Notes: generated from the sequence alone by a model not told the origin. Counted from the first letter of the stretch, positions 1 to 8,849 are shown. The stretch: DNA of 49,613 nucleotides from Planctomycetes bacterium RIFCSPLOWO2_12_FULL_50_35 (GCA_001828605.1 MHZB01000009.1:1-49613); one strand, 5' to 3'. A program made the numbers and translations.

Positions 1-102
1 CAGGTGCGCGCTTGTGTCTGGTGCGGAGACCAGGCGCTGCATTCTTTGGTTGCTTTGCACCCTCAGAATGGCAATCATTATACAGCGTTTTCCAGGGGTC
101 TC
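1..102. repeat. Truncated repeat element at the window edge
   Basis: This is non-coding repeat DNA cut by the window border. A hairpin at 18-33 has stem CTGGT/ACCAG around loop GCGGAG, and the stem can be lengthened by wobble pairs. A segment resembling GCATTCTTYGGTTGCTTYGC follows, then CTCAGAATGGC at about 72-82. The end near 88-102 (TTTTCCAGGGGTCTC) matches the right terminus of the element inside the TPR gene at 45349-45520. The GCGGAG loop also appears in the element at 48883-48944. I see no plausible gene here. Confidence 0.6.
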
Positions 103-304
103 GCATCTTTTAATTACCTGCTCTGGTTTCTAACTGTTTCTTTATCGCAGCCAGAATCATATCCTTCGGCGGGTAGTCATAAAATTTGTCCTTCAAGAAA
201 TAAACATGAACAGTGTCAAGATATTTTTCTATTAACAGTGATTAATAGACAGAGTCTCTACGTTTTTTGGCTATTTTGGCAGTTCGGCAACAGCCTCGTA
301 CATG
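103..304. other. Non-coding spacer left of the sirtuin gene
   Basis: This AT-richer spacer lies between the edge repeat and the sirtuin stop codon. An open frame runs through it and into the sirtuin gene on the opposite strand, but it has no recognisable domain or ribosome binding site. I see no tRNA and no clear terminator. Confidence 0.5.
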
Positions 305-1075
305 CTATAAAGTTATCTCTAATGCCTTTGCCAGTTTCTCGACAGCCACATCCAAGGGCAGGTGTATGAAGACGTCCGCACGGGAGTCATACCGCGTAGG
401 CTGAAGGTTTATTATGATGAGCCTGGCACCGTGTTCCTGCGCTATCCCTGGCATATCCGCCGCCGGATACACCACTAAGGAAGAACCCATTACAAGAAGC
501 AGGTCACAATTTCCCAGGGATTCAAGGGCCTTCCGGTATGCCTCCTCCGGAAGCGCCTCGCCAAACAGGACTATATTGGGTCTTATCAAGGCATGACAGT
601 CGGGGCATAAGGGAGGAAGCCGTTCCTCCGTCTCTTTAACCATCTCTTCCAGGGTAAATTCCCTTTTACATGCACCGCCGGTACACCTAGCCGTACTCAA
701 CCCGCCGTGCAATTCTACAATGTTCTTTGAGCCGGCCCTTTGATGGAGCCCGTCTATATTCTGTGTAATCACGCATTTGAGCTTACCCTCTGCCTCAAGC
801 CGTGAGAGGAAACGGTGCGCCAAGGTAGGTCGTGCATCTTGAAATCTCGGAAGGAGTTCCCTGCCAAATTCATAGAAGCCTTTGGGGTCGCTCATAAAAC
901 CCACATCTGTGAAGAGCATCATCTTAGAGGGGTCCTTCTGCCAGAGGCCTTCGTCCGGGCTGCGGAAGTCTGGGATTCCGGCCGCGGTGCTGATGCCCGC
1001 TCCGGTCAACGACACCATGGACTTCGACTCTCTTATTATGGAGGCAGCCTTTTCTATCTTCCTATCAGTATTCAA
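305..1075 (-). CDS. cobB: Sir2-family NAD-dependent protein deacylase (sirtuin)
   Basis: A sirtuin of 256 residues that would remove acyl groups from lysines using NAD+. The NAD-binding GAGIS motif is at 25-29, the TQNID motif at 104-108 and the catalytic His at 123 (ELHGG). The structural zinc site is Cys131, Cys136, Cys157 and Cys160, and GSS (198-199) continues the Rossmann part. The chosen start is TTG at 1075; the first in-frame ATG would fall just before GAGIS and remove the first helix. The gene overlaps the end of the upstream adenosyltransferase gene by 11 nt, so the two are probably translated from one message. Whether it is a deacetylase or a desuccinylase cannot be decided here. 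Confidence 0.93.
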   Translation of the reverse strand: MNTDRKIEKAASIIRESKSMVSLTGAGISTAAGIPDFRSPDEGLWQKDPSKMMLFTDVGFMSDPKGFYEFGRELLPRFQDARPTLAHRFLSRLEAEGKLKCVITQNIDGLHQRAGSKNIVELHGGLSTARCTGGACKREFTLEEMVKETEERLPPLCPDCHALIRPNIVLFGEALPEEAYRKALESLGNCDLLLVMGSSLVVYPAADMPGIAQEHGARLIIINLQPTRYDSRADVFIHLPLDVAVEKLAKALEITL

Positions 1076-1583
1076 CCCCAGGTCTCGCCCCGATGCCGTC
1101 TTTATAGTAATGCTTTACGGCCCGTACCTCGCTCACCAGGTCTGCCACCTCGACCACCTGCGGATGGGCGTTGCGGCCCGTTAGGATAAGTTCCACCCCC
1201 TTGGGCCTTTCTTTTATAAGCTCCACCACCCGATTAACGTCCAGCATTTTATAATCAACAAGCATATTTATCTCGTCAAGGATTACCAGGTCGTACCGTC
1301 CCGACAGCACCGCCTCTCTTGCCTTCTCAAAACCCTTCTCCGCCAGCACCGTATCTTCAGAAGTGGGGTTGCCGCACACGAATTTAGACGACCCAAAACG
1401 CTCGATGGTAACGTTCTCCATCTTTCCCAATATCTCTATCTCACCACTTCGTCTTCCCTTGAGGAACTGGATAATAAGCACCATCTGCCCGTGCCCCAAG
1501 GCGCGTACGGCCTGACCCATGGCTGCAGTGGTCTTCCCCTTTCCGTCACCTGTGTACACCTGTACCCTTCCTACCCTTTTCAT
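1065..1583 (-). CDS. cobO: Cob(I)yrinic acid a,c-diamide adenosyltransferase
   Basis: CobA/CobO/BtuR-type corrinoid adenosyltransferase of 172 residues. It transfers the 5'-deoxyadenosyl group of ATP to cob(I)alamin or its precursors to make the adenosyl cofactor. A Walker-like GDGKGKTT P-loop lies at 12-19, with DLVILDEIN near 99-107 and the family motif LILTGRNAHPQ near 132-142. The length is typical. It is the first gene of a two-gene unit with the sirtuin downstream. A strong hairpin terminator at 1666-1697 separates it from the cytochrome operon that reads towards it. I found no cobalamin riboswitch in the short upstream region. Confidence 0.95.
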   Translation of the reverse strand: MKRVGRVQVYTGDGKGKTTAAMGQAVRALGHGQMVLIIQFLKGRRSGEIEILGKMENVTIERFGSSKFVCGNPTSEDTVLAEKGFEKAREAVLSGRYDLVILDEINMLVDYKMLDVNRVVELIKERPKGVELILTGRNAHPQVVEVADLVSEVRAVKHYYKDGIGARPGVEY

Positions 1584-1665
1584 ACAGCGAGTATCCTATC
1601 ACAGAGTACCGGTACGGGCAACACTACAAAAACGGAGCACTGCATGGAAAAGAGAGGGAAACAAA

Positions 1666-1697
1666 AAAAGCCCCAGGCACTCGTGCCTGGGGCTTTT
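1666..1697 (-). terminator. Rho-independent terminator of the Rieske/cytochrome operon
   Basis: A perfect 15-bp stem (1666-1680 with 1683-1697) closes a 2-nt loop. On the minus strand the hairpin is followed by a run of T (CTTTTTTTG). It lies 34 nt past the stop of the octahaem cytochrome gene. The A-run on the other side means it could also work in the plus direction. Confidence 0.93.
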
Positions 1698-1730
1698 CTA
1701 TTTGCTCAGCTTCGCCTTTAAATAAGGCTC

Positions 1731-3470
1731 TTACTGCTGTTTCTTCCTCCTCATTAAGACGGCGGTGCCAAAGACCATACCGGCAAGGCCGGCCAATATG
1801 ACCCCGAGTGAAGGCATGCTCTTAAACCTGCCCTTCTCCTTAAGGAATTTGTCCGTGTCCTTGGCCCTCATCAGATGACGCGCCTCACTCTCGATGTACG
1901 AAATCTTCTCGAAGATCTTGGAGGACCCATACCACCAGGAGATATCCTGCTGTACGTGGGCAGTCCCTTTGTACAGGAAGGCCTTGTCACCAAACCACAT
2001 ATCCGTGTACCACCTCTCTATCTTGGAGGGGTTGTACTTTCCGGGGTAGAACACGCCGTATACGCCAAGTATAGGCCCTAACACAGGTAATTTACCCTTT
2101 GTCTGCTTAATGGCGTTGAATACCGGCTCGCCAAGCAGTCCCGGTCCGAGGGCGTCTGCAACCACGTCTCCAAGCGGGAACGGGTCTCTTTCCTCCGGGC
2201 CCGGATCGAGGGCGCCGGCAGCAATCACGTCCTCAATGACCTTCTGCGCCCTATCCTGGAGGCCCCAGACCTGGAACATAACGTCATCGAGATTCTCCAG
2301 ATACAGCCTGCCCCAGCGAGGGCTGTGGCAGTTGGAGCATACCTCTATCCATTTCTCCCTCTTCTTCTTACTCTCCGGACTGTATACGTCCAATTTATAG
2401 TTCAGCGGTGGGAGATTTACGCCGTAAGGATAGTCCTTAAGCGACGACTTGAACTCAACGCCTTTCGGAGGCACAGTGCCCATGCGCCAGATACCCTTTG
2501 ATACGGTGTTATGGGTATATTTCCCGTCAACAGAATACATGTGGCAGAACTGGCAGGTGGGGGTACGATAAGTCTCGCCGGGAACCACCTCTGAGAGGGG
2601 CTTTTCAAAGTCCCACTCATGGCCTTCCATGTGATAGATGTAGCCCATCTTGGACTCACCGTAGGACTCGGCATCCGGGTGGTCATAACCCATGTGACAG
2701 CTCATACATGCCTCAGGCTTCCTGCCCTCGGCTGCACGGAAGGCGTGCCTTGTGTGGCATATATCACACTTCTCCGAGGCAGCGTGACAATAGTCACAAC
2801 CAAACTGCAGCTGGCCGATCCCCATCCTGTACAGTTCAGGGTACCAAGGGACTATAACGTTGGCCTCGGTAGTCTGTGGATGGTTCGGTCTGCCGTAATC
2901 CTTTTCTGACAACCACTCGTTAACCTGCTGAACGTGGCACTGACCGCAGTGCTGGGAGGCGGGCATATGGAGTTCCTTATGGTCCTTCCCATGACACCAG
3001 CTGCAGTCAACCTCCTCAAGCTCTTGATTTAAGCGTTTCTCTATATCCTTGGTTTTAGTGGCAAAGTAGTCATTCTTCTTGGGATGGGCATGGGTTGATT
3101 CCCTCCAGTCTCTGACCAGACCGGGAGTTACCTCCTCGTGGCACTTAACGCACTCGTTTGCCTTGTACTTCTGCAAGAGCTGGTCGTAATAAGTGCCATC
3201 CGGCTTTACATAATGCCTGGTTGGCATCCAATACATGTGCATGGCCGGCGGCTTATAAAAGTCCATCCACGGCCCGCTGCCCTTCTCGAGGCCGACATAC
3301 TCCTCAAACCACTTCTTGAGGGTATCATTATCGTAGAGTTCGTTAAGCTTTTCCTGCGATGCAGGCTGTGGCAGCTTGTACCCCTCCTCTGCAACCGCAA
3401 GAGTTCCTCCGGGTAACCCTACGAGCAGGGAAAGAATTAACATTGCTCCTAAAGGTCTTATAAATCTCAT
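1731..3470 (-). CDS. Octahaem hydroxylamine-oxidoreductase-like cytochrome c, C-terminally anchored
   Basis: HAO-family multihaem protein of 579 residues. A signal peptide occupies about 1-27 (cut near AVA-EE). Eight CxxCH haem sites start at Cys107, 156, 175, 225, 235, 255, 306 and 378. One transmembrane helix at about 553-573 ends in RRKKQQ, so the catalytic part should sit outside the membrane, in anammox cells probably the anammoxosome lumen. The ATG at 3470 is chosen because AGGAGAGG lies just upstream; an in-frame ATG 39 nt earlier would put a polar extension before the signal peptide. It is the last gene of the Rieske/cytochrome b operon, and the hexahaem gene is immediately upstream. 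A similar gene set (kuste4569-4574) is known from Kuenenia. Oxidative or nitrite-reducing activity depends on the P460 cross-link tyrosine, which I could not place with confidence. Confidence 0.93.
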   Translation of the reverse strand: MRFIRPLGAMLILSLLVGLPGGTLAVAEEGYKLPQPASQEKLNELYDNDTLKKWFEEYVGLEKGSGPWMDFYKPPAMHMYWMPTRHYVKPDGTYYDQLLQKYKANECVKCHEEVTPGLVRDWRESTHAHPKKNDYFATKTKDIEKRLNQELEEVDCSWCHGKDHKELHMPASQHCGQCHVQQVNEWLSEKDYGRPNHPQTTEANVIVPWYPELYRMGIGQLQFGCDYCHAASEKCDICHTRHAFRAAEGRKPEACMSCHMGYDHPDAESYGESKMGYIYHMEGHEWDFEKPLSEVVPGETYRTPTCQFCHMYSVDGKYTHNTVSKGIWRMGTVPPKGVEFKSSLKDYPYGVNLPPLNYKLDVYSPESKKKREKWIEVCSNCHSPRWGRLYLENLDDVMFQVWGLQDRAQKVIEDVIAAGALDPGPEERDPFPLGDVVADALGPGLLGEPVFNAIKQTKGKLPVLGPILGVYGVFYPGKYNPSKIERWYTDMWFGDKAFLYKGTAHVQQDISWWYGSSKIFEKISYIESEARHLMRAKDTDKFLKEKGRFKSMPSLGVILAGLAGMVFGTAVLMRRKKQQ

Positions 3471-3510
3471 AAATACCTCTCCTTTTAAACTTCTATTCTT
3501 ATTCCCCATA

Positions 3511-4575
3511 TTATTTCCTCAGCCAAGCCTCAGAAGGTGGAATCTTTTCCGACTCTGTCAAGAGCCTGGAGTACTCGGTAAACCACCAATCTCCGGTCGT
3601 ATCCCGTTCTTTATAGTACTCCAACCTCATCTCGTGGTGCCGACTTATGTGACATTCAAAACATACATTGTAAGGGCTGTTAACGCGGGCAATCTTTTGG
3701 CCCTCTTGAGCCTTACCGACGTCCATAAAGTAGCTGTAAAGTTCCCCGGGGCCATGACACGCCTCACAGGTCACACCAGCTTCTGAATACTGTCCAGTCT
3801 TTGCATCATACCCGGTTGTGTGACACTTATAACACTGCTTCCTGTACTCCTCGTTACCGTCCACAAAATCCGGGGCTCGCTTTACCCTCTCAAAGCTCGT
3901 AAACTTAGTCCGCTTCCATTGCTCAACGTGTGGGGCAGTAAGCCCGGCATGGCAGTGCAAACACTTCTTGCTGCCGGTGAATATTGCGTGCTCGCCCGTC
4001 ACGCCCAGATGTCTGAAGTTCCCCCATACCGGGGTAAGATTGGGGTCGGTTTCTTCCGGTGAGAGCTCGGTAAATTCGAGCCATAATGCAAAAACCGCAT
4101 CTGAATTTTCCATCCTCTTCTGCATCTGACGCCTGTGGGGAAACATGCCATGATGGGCTACTTCCTTCACCAGGGCCCTTCCTTCTCCTTTATGACATAC
4201 CGTACACCCGTAGACGTCGAACGGGAATTCTTTCACTATATTATGCGACGCAACCAGCTTCCTTTCGTCTATATGACAGGTCGTACACCTGTCAACCTTG
4301 TCGCCGTTTCGCTGCTGCGCCCAAGTAGCTGTGCCTTTGAGCAGGACCTGTTTTATCTCATACTTCGGGTTGCTGAACTTGGCAATTTCCTCCTGTAATT
4401 TCTCCTTTTCCTTCTCATCGGCAACGGCTACAAGCTCCTTCTCAGCCTGCTTCAGCTGCTGCGCATAGTACTCCTTCTGGTACTCCATCCATGCAGGGTT
4501 AACTTCCTCTTTTAACCACAGATATGACGACCAGAAAAAGAGGACGCTGAACAATAGGAATAATTTACGTTTCAT
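3511..4575 (-). CDS. Hexahaem cytochrome c with N-terminal membrane anchor
   Basis: A 354-residue cytochrome with six CxxCH sites, at Cys97, 124, 205, 248, 270 and 305. The N terminus is a hydrophobic segment (about 4-20) after MKRK, with no clear cleavage site, so it is probably an uncleaved anchor. A charged, coiled-coil-like stretch (31-66) separates the anchor from the haem part. The gene lies between the subunit-IV-like gene and the octahaem gene, 19 nt after the former. Its likely job is to pass electrons between the Rieske/b complex and the HAO-like protein. I recognise no closer named family from the sequence. Confidence 0.9.
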   Translation of the reverse strand: MKRKLFLLFSVLFFWSSYLWLKEEVNPAWMEYQKEYYAQQLKQAEKELVAVADEKEKEKLQEEIAKFSNPKYEIKQVLLKGTATWAQQRNGDKVDRCTTCHIDERKLVASHNIVKEFPFDVYGCTVCHKGEGRALVKEVAHHGMFPHRRQMQKRMENSDAVFALWLEFTELSPEETDPNLTPVWGNFRHLGVTGEHAIFTGSKKCLHCHAGLTAPHVEQWKRTKFTSFERVKRAPDFVDGNEEYRKQCYKCHTTGYDAKTGQYSEAGVTCEACHGPGELYSYFMDVGKAQEGQKIARVNSPYNVCFECHISRHHEMRLEYYKERDTTGDWWFTEYSRLLTESEKIPPSEAWLRK

Positions 4576-4594
4576 TGCAACTATCCGTTCTCTA

Positions 4595-5329
4595 CTAAAT
4601 ATTAATCCAGGGTGTCTGTAAAACGTATTTCATGTTTAAGCCGAGCCTCAGTACGCTCTTTACCACCGTACCAATCATGACCAGCAGGAGAAACATGGTG
4701 ATGCTGTACCTTACAGGGCCGAGCTCCTGATACCAACTCCTCCACCTCTTGGTGGGATAGTACATGCCGCCGCCAAAAAACGCCAAGAGCATCAGCAGCC
4801 CTAACGCCCAATGAGGGCTCCACAACGGCGGGGGTGTGGGGAAGTCCAATGTCCACTGTTCCCAGGGCCAGAACCAGGCCCAGAAGGGACCCCTGCAATA
4901 AACCCCAATGATAATCAAGACATACCAGTATATAAAACCAAACGTAAACACAGTTATTGCAAACTTCCTCTCAGAGAATATATAGTAACCGCTGCCCTTG
5001 GGGTTGGTATCAATGTAAGGTATAAGCATCAGCCCAAAAATGATGAACATGGGCAGGACAACCCCAGCAAACCAAGGGTCAAAATAGACCAAGACCTCCT
5101 GAAGTCCGAGGAAGTACCAAGGAGCCTTTGCCGGGTTTTCCGGTTCTCCGGGGTTGGCCAGCTCTCTTAATGGGGCATCTACGTAATAACTATAGAAGAA
5201 GATAATAACCAAAAAGAGTAAGCCGCACAGAAATTCCTTGGCCACTAAATTGGGCCAGGTGTGTACCTTCTCTTGTTTAACTTTAGTTTTCGAATCTTCT
5301 TCTTTAGTAATAACTTCTGCAGCGGACAT
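4595..5329 (-). CDS. Cytochrome b6f subunit-IV-like protein (C-terminal half of split cytochrome b)
   Basis: Membrane protein of 244 residues that supplies the second half of cytochrome b and part of the quinol-oxidising Qo site. The Qo loop reads APWYFLGLQE at about 69-78 instead of the usual PEWY. About five hydrophobic helices are visible (near 33-49, 86-104, 123-145, 168-186 and 200-222), against three in plastid subunit IV. The ATG at 5329 follows AAGGAGAGG and gives a non-overlapping gene. An earlier in-frame start at 5392 would overlap the cytochrome b gene and add a polar stretch. It follows the b6-like gene by 23 nt. Confidence 0.93.
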   Translation of the reverse strand: MSAAEVITKEEDSKTKVKQEKVHTWPNLVAKEFLCGLLFLVIIFFYSYYVDAPLRELANPGEPENPAKAPWYFLGLQEVLVYFDPWFAGVVLPMFIIFGLMLIPYIDTNPKGSGYYIFSERKFAITVFTFGFIYWYVLIIIGVYCRGPFWAWFWPWEQWTLDFPTPPPLWSPHWALGLLMLLAFFGGGMYYPTKRWRSWYQELGPVRYSITMFLLLVMIGTVVKSVLRLGLNMKYVLQTPWINI

Positions 5330-5352
5330 ATTTTTCCTCTCCTTCTCCGACC

Positions 5353-6126
5353 CTATAGCTGTCCCGAGAATCCGTCCTTCCTTACACGCCAAAAGTGCAG
5401 CATTATTAATCCCCCTGCCAGACTAGGAAGAGCTATACAGTGCCAGACATAGGCACGGAGGAGCGCGGGCGCCTGAATGGACGTCCCGCCCAAAAGTGCA
5501 AAGCGTATATCGTTATCAATGGTAAAACCGAATAAATCGGCAAACGGACCTTGATAGCCTGCAAACGGTGTAGCCCCGGCCATATTCGTCCCAACCGTTA
5601 TGGCCCAGTATCCCAACTGGTCCCAAGGCAACAGGTATCCGGTAAAACTCAAGAGCAATGTGAGAACCAGGAGCACCACGCCGACAACCCAATTGAACTG
5701 TCTTGGGGACTTATAAGCACCCGTTAAAAACACCCTCAACATATGGAAGCATACCGTAATCACCATGGCGTGACCTGCCCACCGGTGGGTATTCCTCAAA
5801 AGCCTGCCAAACGGTGCGGCATTATTACTCAGGTCGATCATATCGGCGTAGGCGCGGTTTACATCCGGTGTATAGTAGAACATCAACAATATGCCCGTCA
5901 GGGTTTCGAACAAAAATATGAAGAAGGTCAAACCACCCAGGCAGAAGGTATAGCTTATGTTTAAGCTCTCTTTCCTCACGGTAGGCGGATGTATGTGCAT
6001 CCACACGTTGCCTACTATCTGGAGCACACGGTTTCTGGGCGTGTCTTCGTAGCTGTGCCGGAATACGGACTTCCATATCTCGTTTCCTGTAATTAACTCT
6101 ATAACCTTCTTCAGGTCGGGGATCAT
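5353..6126 (-). CDS. Cytochrome b6-like haem protein (N-terminal half of split cytochrome b)
   Basis: A 257-residue membrane protein carrying the two b haems of a quinol:cytochrome c/plastocyanin-type complex. His114/His128 (spacing 14) and His229/His244 (spacing 15) have the b6-type spacing. Cys62, in the segment FCLGG, aligns with Cys35 of cytochrome b6, which binds the extra covalent haem c-i, so this protein probably carries that haem too. [16 protein letters not shown] (160-175) is the conserved region after the first haem pair, and the C terminus KDGFSGQL resembles the plastid end. AGAAGGAG precedes the start. It is the second gene of the operon, 12 nt after the Rieske gene. Confidence 0.95.
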   Translation of the reverse strand: MIPDLKKVIELITGNEIWKSVFRHSYEDTPRNRVLQIVGNVWMHIHPPTVRKESLNISYTFCLGGLTFFIFLFETLTGILLMFYYTPDVNRAYADMIDLSNNAAPFGRLLRNTHRWAGHAMVITVCFHMLRVFLTGAYKSPRQFNWVVGVVLLVLTLLLSFTGYLLPWDQLGYWAITVGTNMAGATPFAGYQGPFADLFGFTIDNDIRFALLGGTSIQAPALLRAYVWHCIALPSLAGGLIMLHFWRVRKDGFSGQL

Positions 6127-6138
6127 GCCCTACTCCTT

Positions 6139-6636
6139 CTAAATAGTCAGCACCGTAACGCGCTCTATTATTGTGCTCGTATCTACCATAAGTTTACCGT
6201 CGTCGGACAGGTGCATGTCGAAGTGGAACAGGGGTCTGGGCGCCGGTCCCGCAAAGTTCACCCCGTCCTTATAATATTTACTCCCGTGACACGGACATTC
6301 GTATATACCCTTCTCCTCCGTCCAGTGCACGGCACACCCTAAGTGCTGGCATACCATAGAGATGGCGCTAAAATTATTACCTTCCCTAACGATGAATACC
6401 CTCCTGGCCTTAAGGGTCACGACACCGTGGTCCGGAAAGTCAGCGGGGTATCCCACCGGAAACTTCTTTGAGGGTTCAAAAAGCACCTTGGGAAAGAAAA
6501 ATCCCGTAAAGCTAAATGTCTTGGCCATAAACGCCAGTGTCGTACCAAGGAATATGGTCCACCCGGCATATGTGAAAAAGCCTCTACGGCTTGTCCATGT
6601 GCTTGCTGTAACCTCTGTTTTCTCTACCTCTGCCAT
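6139..6636 (-). CDS. Rieske iron-sulfur protein
   Basis: A 165-residue Rieske subunit that moves electrons from the Qo site to a cytochrome c. The [2Fe-2S] ligands are Cys96/His98 (CQHLGC) and Cys114/His117 (CPCHGS), and Cys101 and Cys116 would form the usual disulfide. Ser119 and Tyr121 match positions linked with high-potential Rieske centres. A twin-arginine-like SRRGFF (16-21) precedes the hydrophobic anchor (about 22-48), so Tat-dependent assembly is likely. GGAG lies 6 nt before the ATG. It is the first gene of the respiratory operon. The promoter must lie in the 6637-7055 region, but I see no convincing -35/-10 pair. Confidence 0.96.
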   Translation of the reverse strand: MAEVEKTEVTASTWTSRRGFFTYAGWTIFLGTTLAFMAKTFSFTGFFFPKVLFEPSKKFPVGYPADFPDHGVVTLKARRVFIVREGNNFSAISMVCQHLGCAVHWTEEKGIYECPCHGSKYYKDGVNFAGPAPRPLFHFDMHLSDDGKLMVDTSTIIERVTVLTI

Positions 6637-7055
6637 ATTTTACTCTCCAATCTTAACCCCTTAAAATACGCCCCAAGGGATTTAGCACGCTAAGGCTAGT
6701 CAAAACAACGCAATTGCCATACCATTTTCCTGCCTGTTTTGGGAATCCAAACGAGATTGCCGCCGGCTTATCTGTGTTTCTATAGTAACTAAAACAAACG
6801 ACTTAAGAAAATGGTCAAAATCAGAGAAATAGTCTCTAAAACGAGTCTTTACCGATGCGTGTTACCTACAATAGACAAGGGTAGTGGCATAAAACACAAG
6901 TTCACTTTTACCAAATAGTTATATTAGTACACCTGAGTATACACCTCTGTGTACCCAAGTGTGCGCCCGGTAACAGGTAAATATGTTTGCAATCAACTGC
7001 ATATTGGACTATCTTGGGTTTGGAAACCAGACTGCCCACATTTATAGGAGCAAAA
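6637..7055. promoter_or_regulatory. Divergent intergenic control region
   Basis: About 420 bp separate the leftward Rieske operon from the rightward DUF255 gene, so both promoters must lie here. The clearest structure is an inverted repeat GTACAC (6927-6932) / GTGTAC (6949-6954), extended imperfectly to TACACNNNAG on each side. It could be an operator for a dimeric regulator. No strong sigma70 hexamers stand out on either strand. Nothing in it looks like a gene. Confidence 0.4.
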
Positions 7056-8849
7056 TTGGCAAACGATAAACCGTCCGGGGTGGAAGGACATCGCTTTTCT
7101 CCCAGACCAAACCAGGCCCATCTTATCAGCTGGAATCATTGGGGCGACGACGCCTTTGACACCGCGAAAAAGGAGGATAAACCCGTTTTTCTGAGTATAG
7201 GCGCAACGTGGTGTCATTGGTGTCATGTCTTCGACGAGACTACGCTGTCAGACCCGGAGGTAATCGAGCTCCTTAACCGGGATTTTATACCCGTGAGAGT
7301 GGATGCAGACAAGAACCCGCATATACAGAACCGCTACCTGGCAGGTGGCTGGCCGACAAGCAGCTTCCTTACACCCACCGGCAACATCATCGTCAGCGGC
7401 ACCTACATGCAACCCGACGATTTTAAAGAGCTGGCCCAGAAGGTAAGCAAATACTACGCTACCCATAAAGGGGAACTCTACGCCAACATTGCCCAATCAA
7501 AGGTCAAAAAGAGTATAGACAGAGAGAGTCAACAGACGCCAGAAGGTGAACCTACGGAAGAGATACCAATCCGGGTGGTCGGCTCCATAAAAGGCATGTT
7601 TGACTCCATCCACGGAGGCTTTGGCAACGAACCAAAGTTCCCCCAGTCGGAAGTCATTGAACTGCTGCTTACAGAATATCACATGAGGGACGACAAAGAA
7701 CTCCTGGATATAGCGACTAAGAGCTTGGACAGTATGATGAGAAGCGAACTCTGGGACAGGGCAGAAAAAGGGTTCTTCCGCTACTCCACCAGGCCGGACT
7801 GGTCGGAACCCCATTACGAGAAGATGCTGGAGGGCAATGCAGGACTCCTTAAAGACTACCTGCTTGGCTACCAGGTTACAGGCCAAGAGGCCTACCGAGA
7901 GATCGCAGAAGGCATCATCTCGTATATTGACGCCAACCTGTCTTCACCCGATGGTGGTTTCTACGGAAGCCAGGACGCGGACGAAGAGTACTATAAAATG
8001 GATGCCGACGACAGAAAGAAAAAGAGTCCTCCTAAGATTGACACGCACATCTACACAAACTGGAACGGTATGATCATATCTCAATACATACGCGCCTACC
8101 AGGCACTCGGCCGAAAGGCATATCTGGACAGGGCCGTTAACGCTATAAAACATCTCACGGATAAGGCGCACGAAACCGGCGCTGGTATGTACCACTACAT
8201 AACAAACGGTGAGGCGAGGCTGAAGGGTTTGCTGGCGGACCAGGTTTATATGGCAGATGCCCTGATTTCCGCCTACGAGACCACTTCCGACAGAAAACAC
8301 CTCGAAACGGCAATTGACATCATAAACTGCACGATTAATAAATTGTGTGACCAACGTAAGGGAGGTTTTTTCGACATCCCCGAAGAGTCCGCCCGTATAG
8401 GAAATCTAACCTTTAGGGAAAAACCCCTTATAGAAAACGCCCAGACCGTACGGGTCTTGAACAGACTTTTCTATCTCACGGGAAAAGAGGACTTCCACAG
8501 GCTTGCAGGCATGGCCCTAAAGGTTTTCTTTAACATATATTCGGACTACTCCATACAGGCGGCAACCTATGCCCTTGCGGTCAGAGAATACGTTAAGCAC
8601 CCAATTGCGATCAATATTATAGGCCCCAAAAAGGACCCGCGGACGTTGGCCCTGCATAATGAGGGCATAAAGATATTCCTGCCGTGGAAGGTTATTCAGG
8701 TACTGGACGCCGAAAAGGACCCTCTTACAGTAGGTCCTATAACATATCCTGCTGCGGATGAACCCTCTGCCTACGTATGCGGAGAAGGGACGTGCTCCCC
8801 GCCCCTGCACGGCGTCAAGGAACTGAAAAACTTCATAAAGAGGAAATAA
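7056..8849 (+). CDS. DUF255 thioredoxin-domain protein (YyaL/SPATA20 family)
   Basis: A 597-residue protein of the DUF255 family. The N-terminal thioredoxin-like domain carries CHWC (Cys53-Cys56, in WCHWCH) and a GGWP cis-proline-type loop. An alpha/alpha-barrel resembling six-hairpin glycosidases follows. The family's activity is poorly known. TTG at 7056 is chosen because AGGAG lies 5 nt before it; an upstream in-frame TTG at 6987 would add 23 residues unlike the family start. No signal peptide is visible, so it is probably cytoplasmic. It is read divergently from the cytochrome operon, and a redox link is only a guess. Confidence 0.85.
   Translation: MANDKPSGVEGHRFSPRPNQAHLISWNHWGDDAFDTAKKEDKPVFLSIGATWCHWCHVFDETTLSDPEVIELLNRDFIPVRVDADKNPHIQNRYLAGGWPTSSFLTPTGNIIVSGTYMQPDDFKELAQKVSKYYATHKGELYANIAQSKVKKSIDRESQQTPEGEPTEEIPIRVVGSIKGMFDSIHGGFGNEPKFPQSEVIELLLTEYHMRDDKELLDIATKSLDSMMRSELWDRAEKGFFRYSTRPDWSEPHYEKMLEGNAGLLKDYLLGYQVTGQEAYREIAEGIISYIDANLSSPDGGFYGSQDADEEYYKMDADDRKKKSPPKIDTHIYTNWNGMIISQYIRAYQALGRKAYLDRAVNAIKHLTDKAHETGAGMYHYITNGEARLKGLLADQVYMADALISAYETTSDRKHLETAIDIINCTINKLCDQRKGGFFDIPEESARIGNLTFREKPLIENAQTVRVLNRLFYLTGKEDFHRLAGMALKVFFNIYSDYSIQAATYALAVREYVKHPIAINIIGPKKDPRTLALHNEGIKIFLPWKVIQVLDAEKDPLTVGPITYPAADEPSAYVCGEGTCSPPLHGVKELKNFIKRK

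Noticed and set aside
4-369. Open frame of 121 codons at the left edge
   Set aside because: It runs through a repeat element and the end of the sirtuin gene on the other strand, with no ribosome binding site.
1584-1665. Cobalamin riboswitch before cobO
   Set aside because: The short upstream region lacks the conserved B12-box and multi-stem structure, and the terminator for the opposing operon occupies the next stretch.
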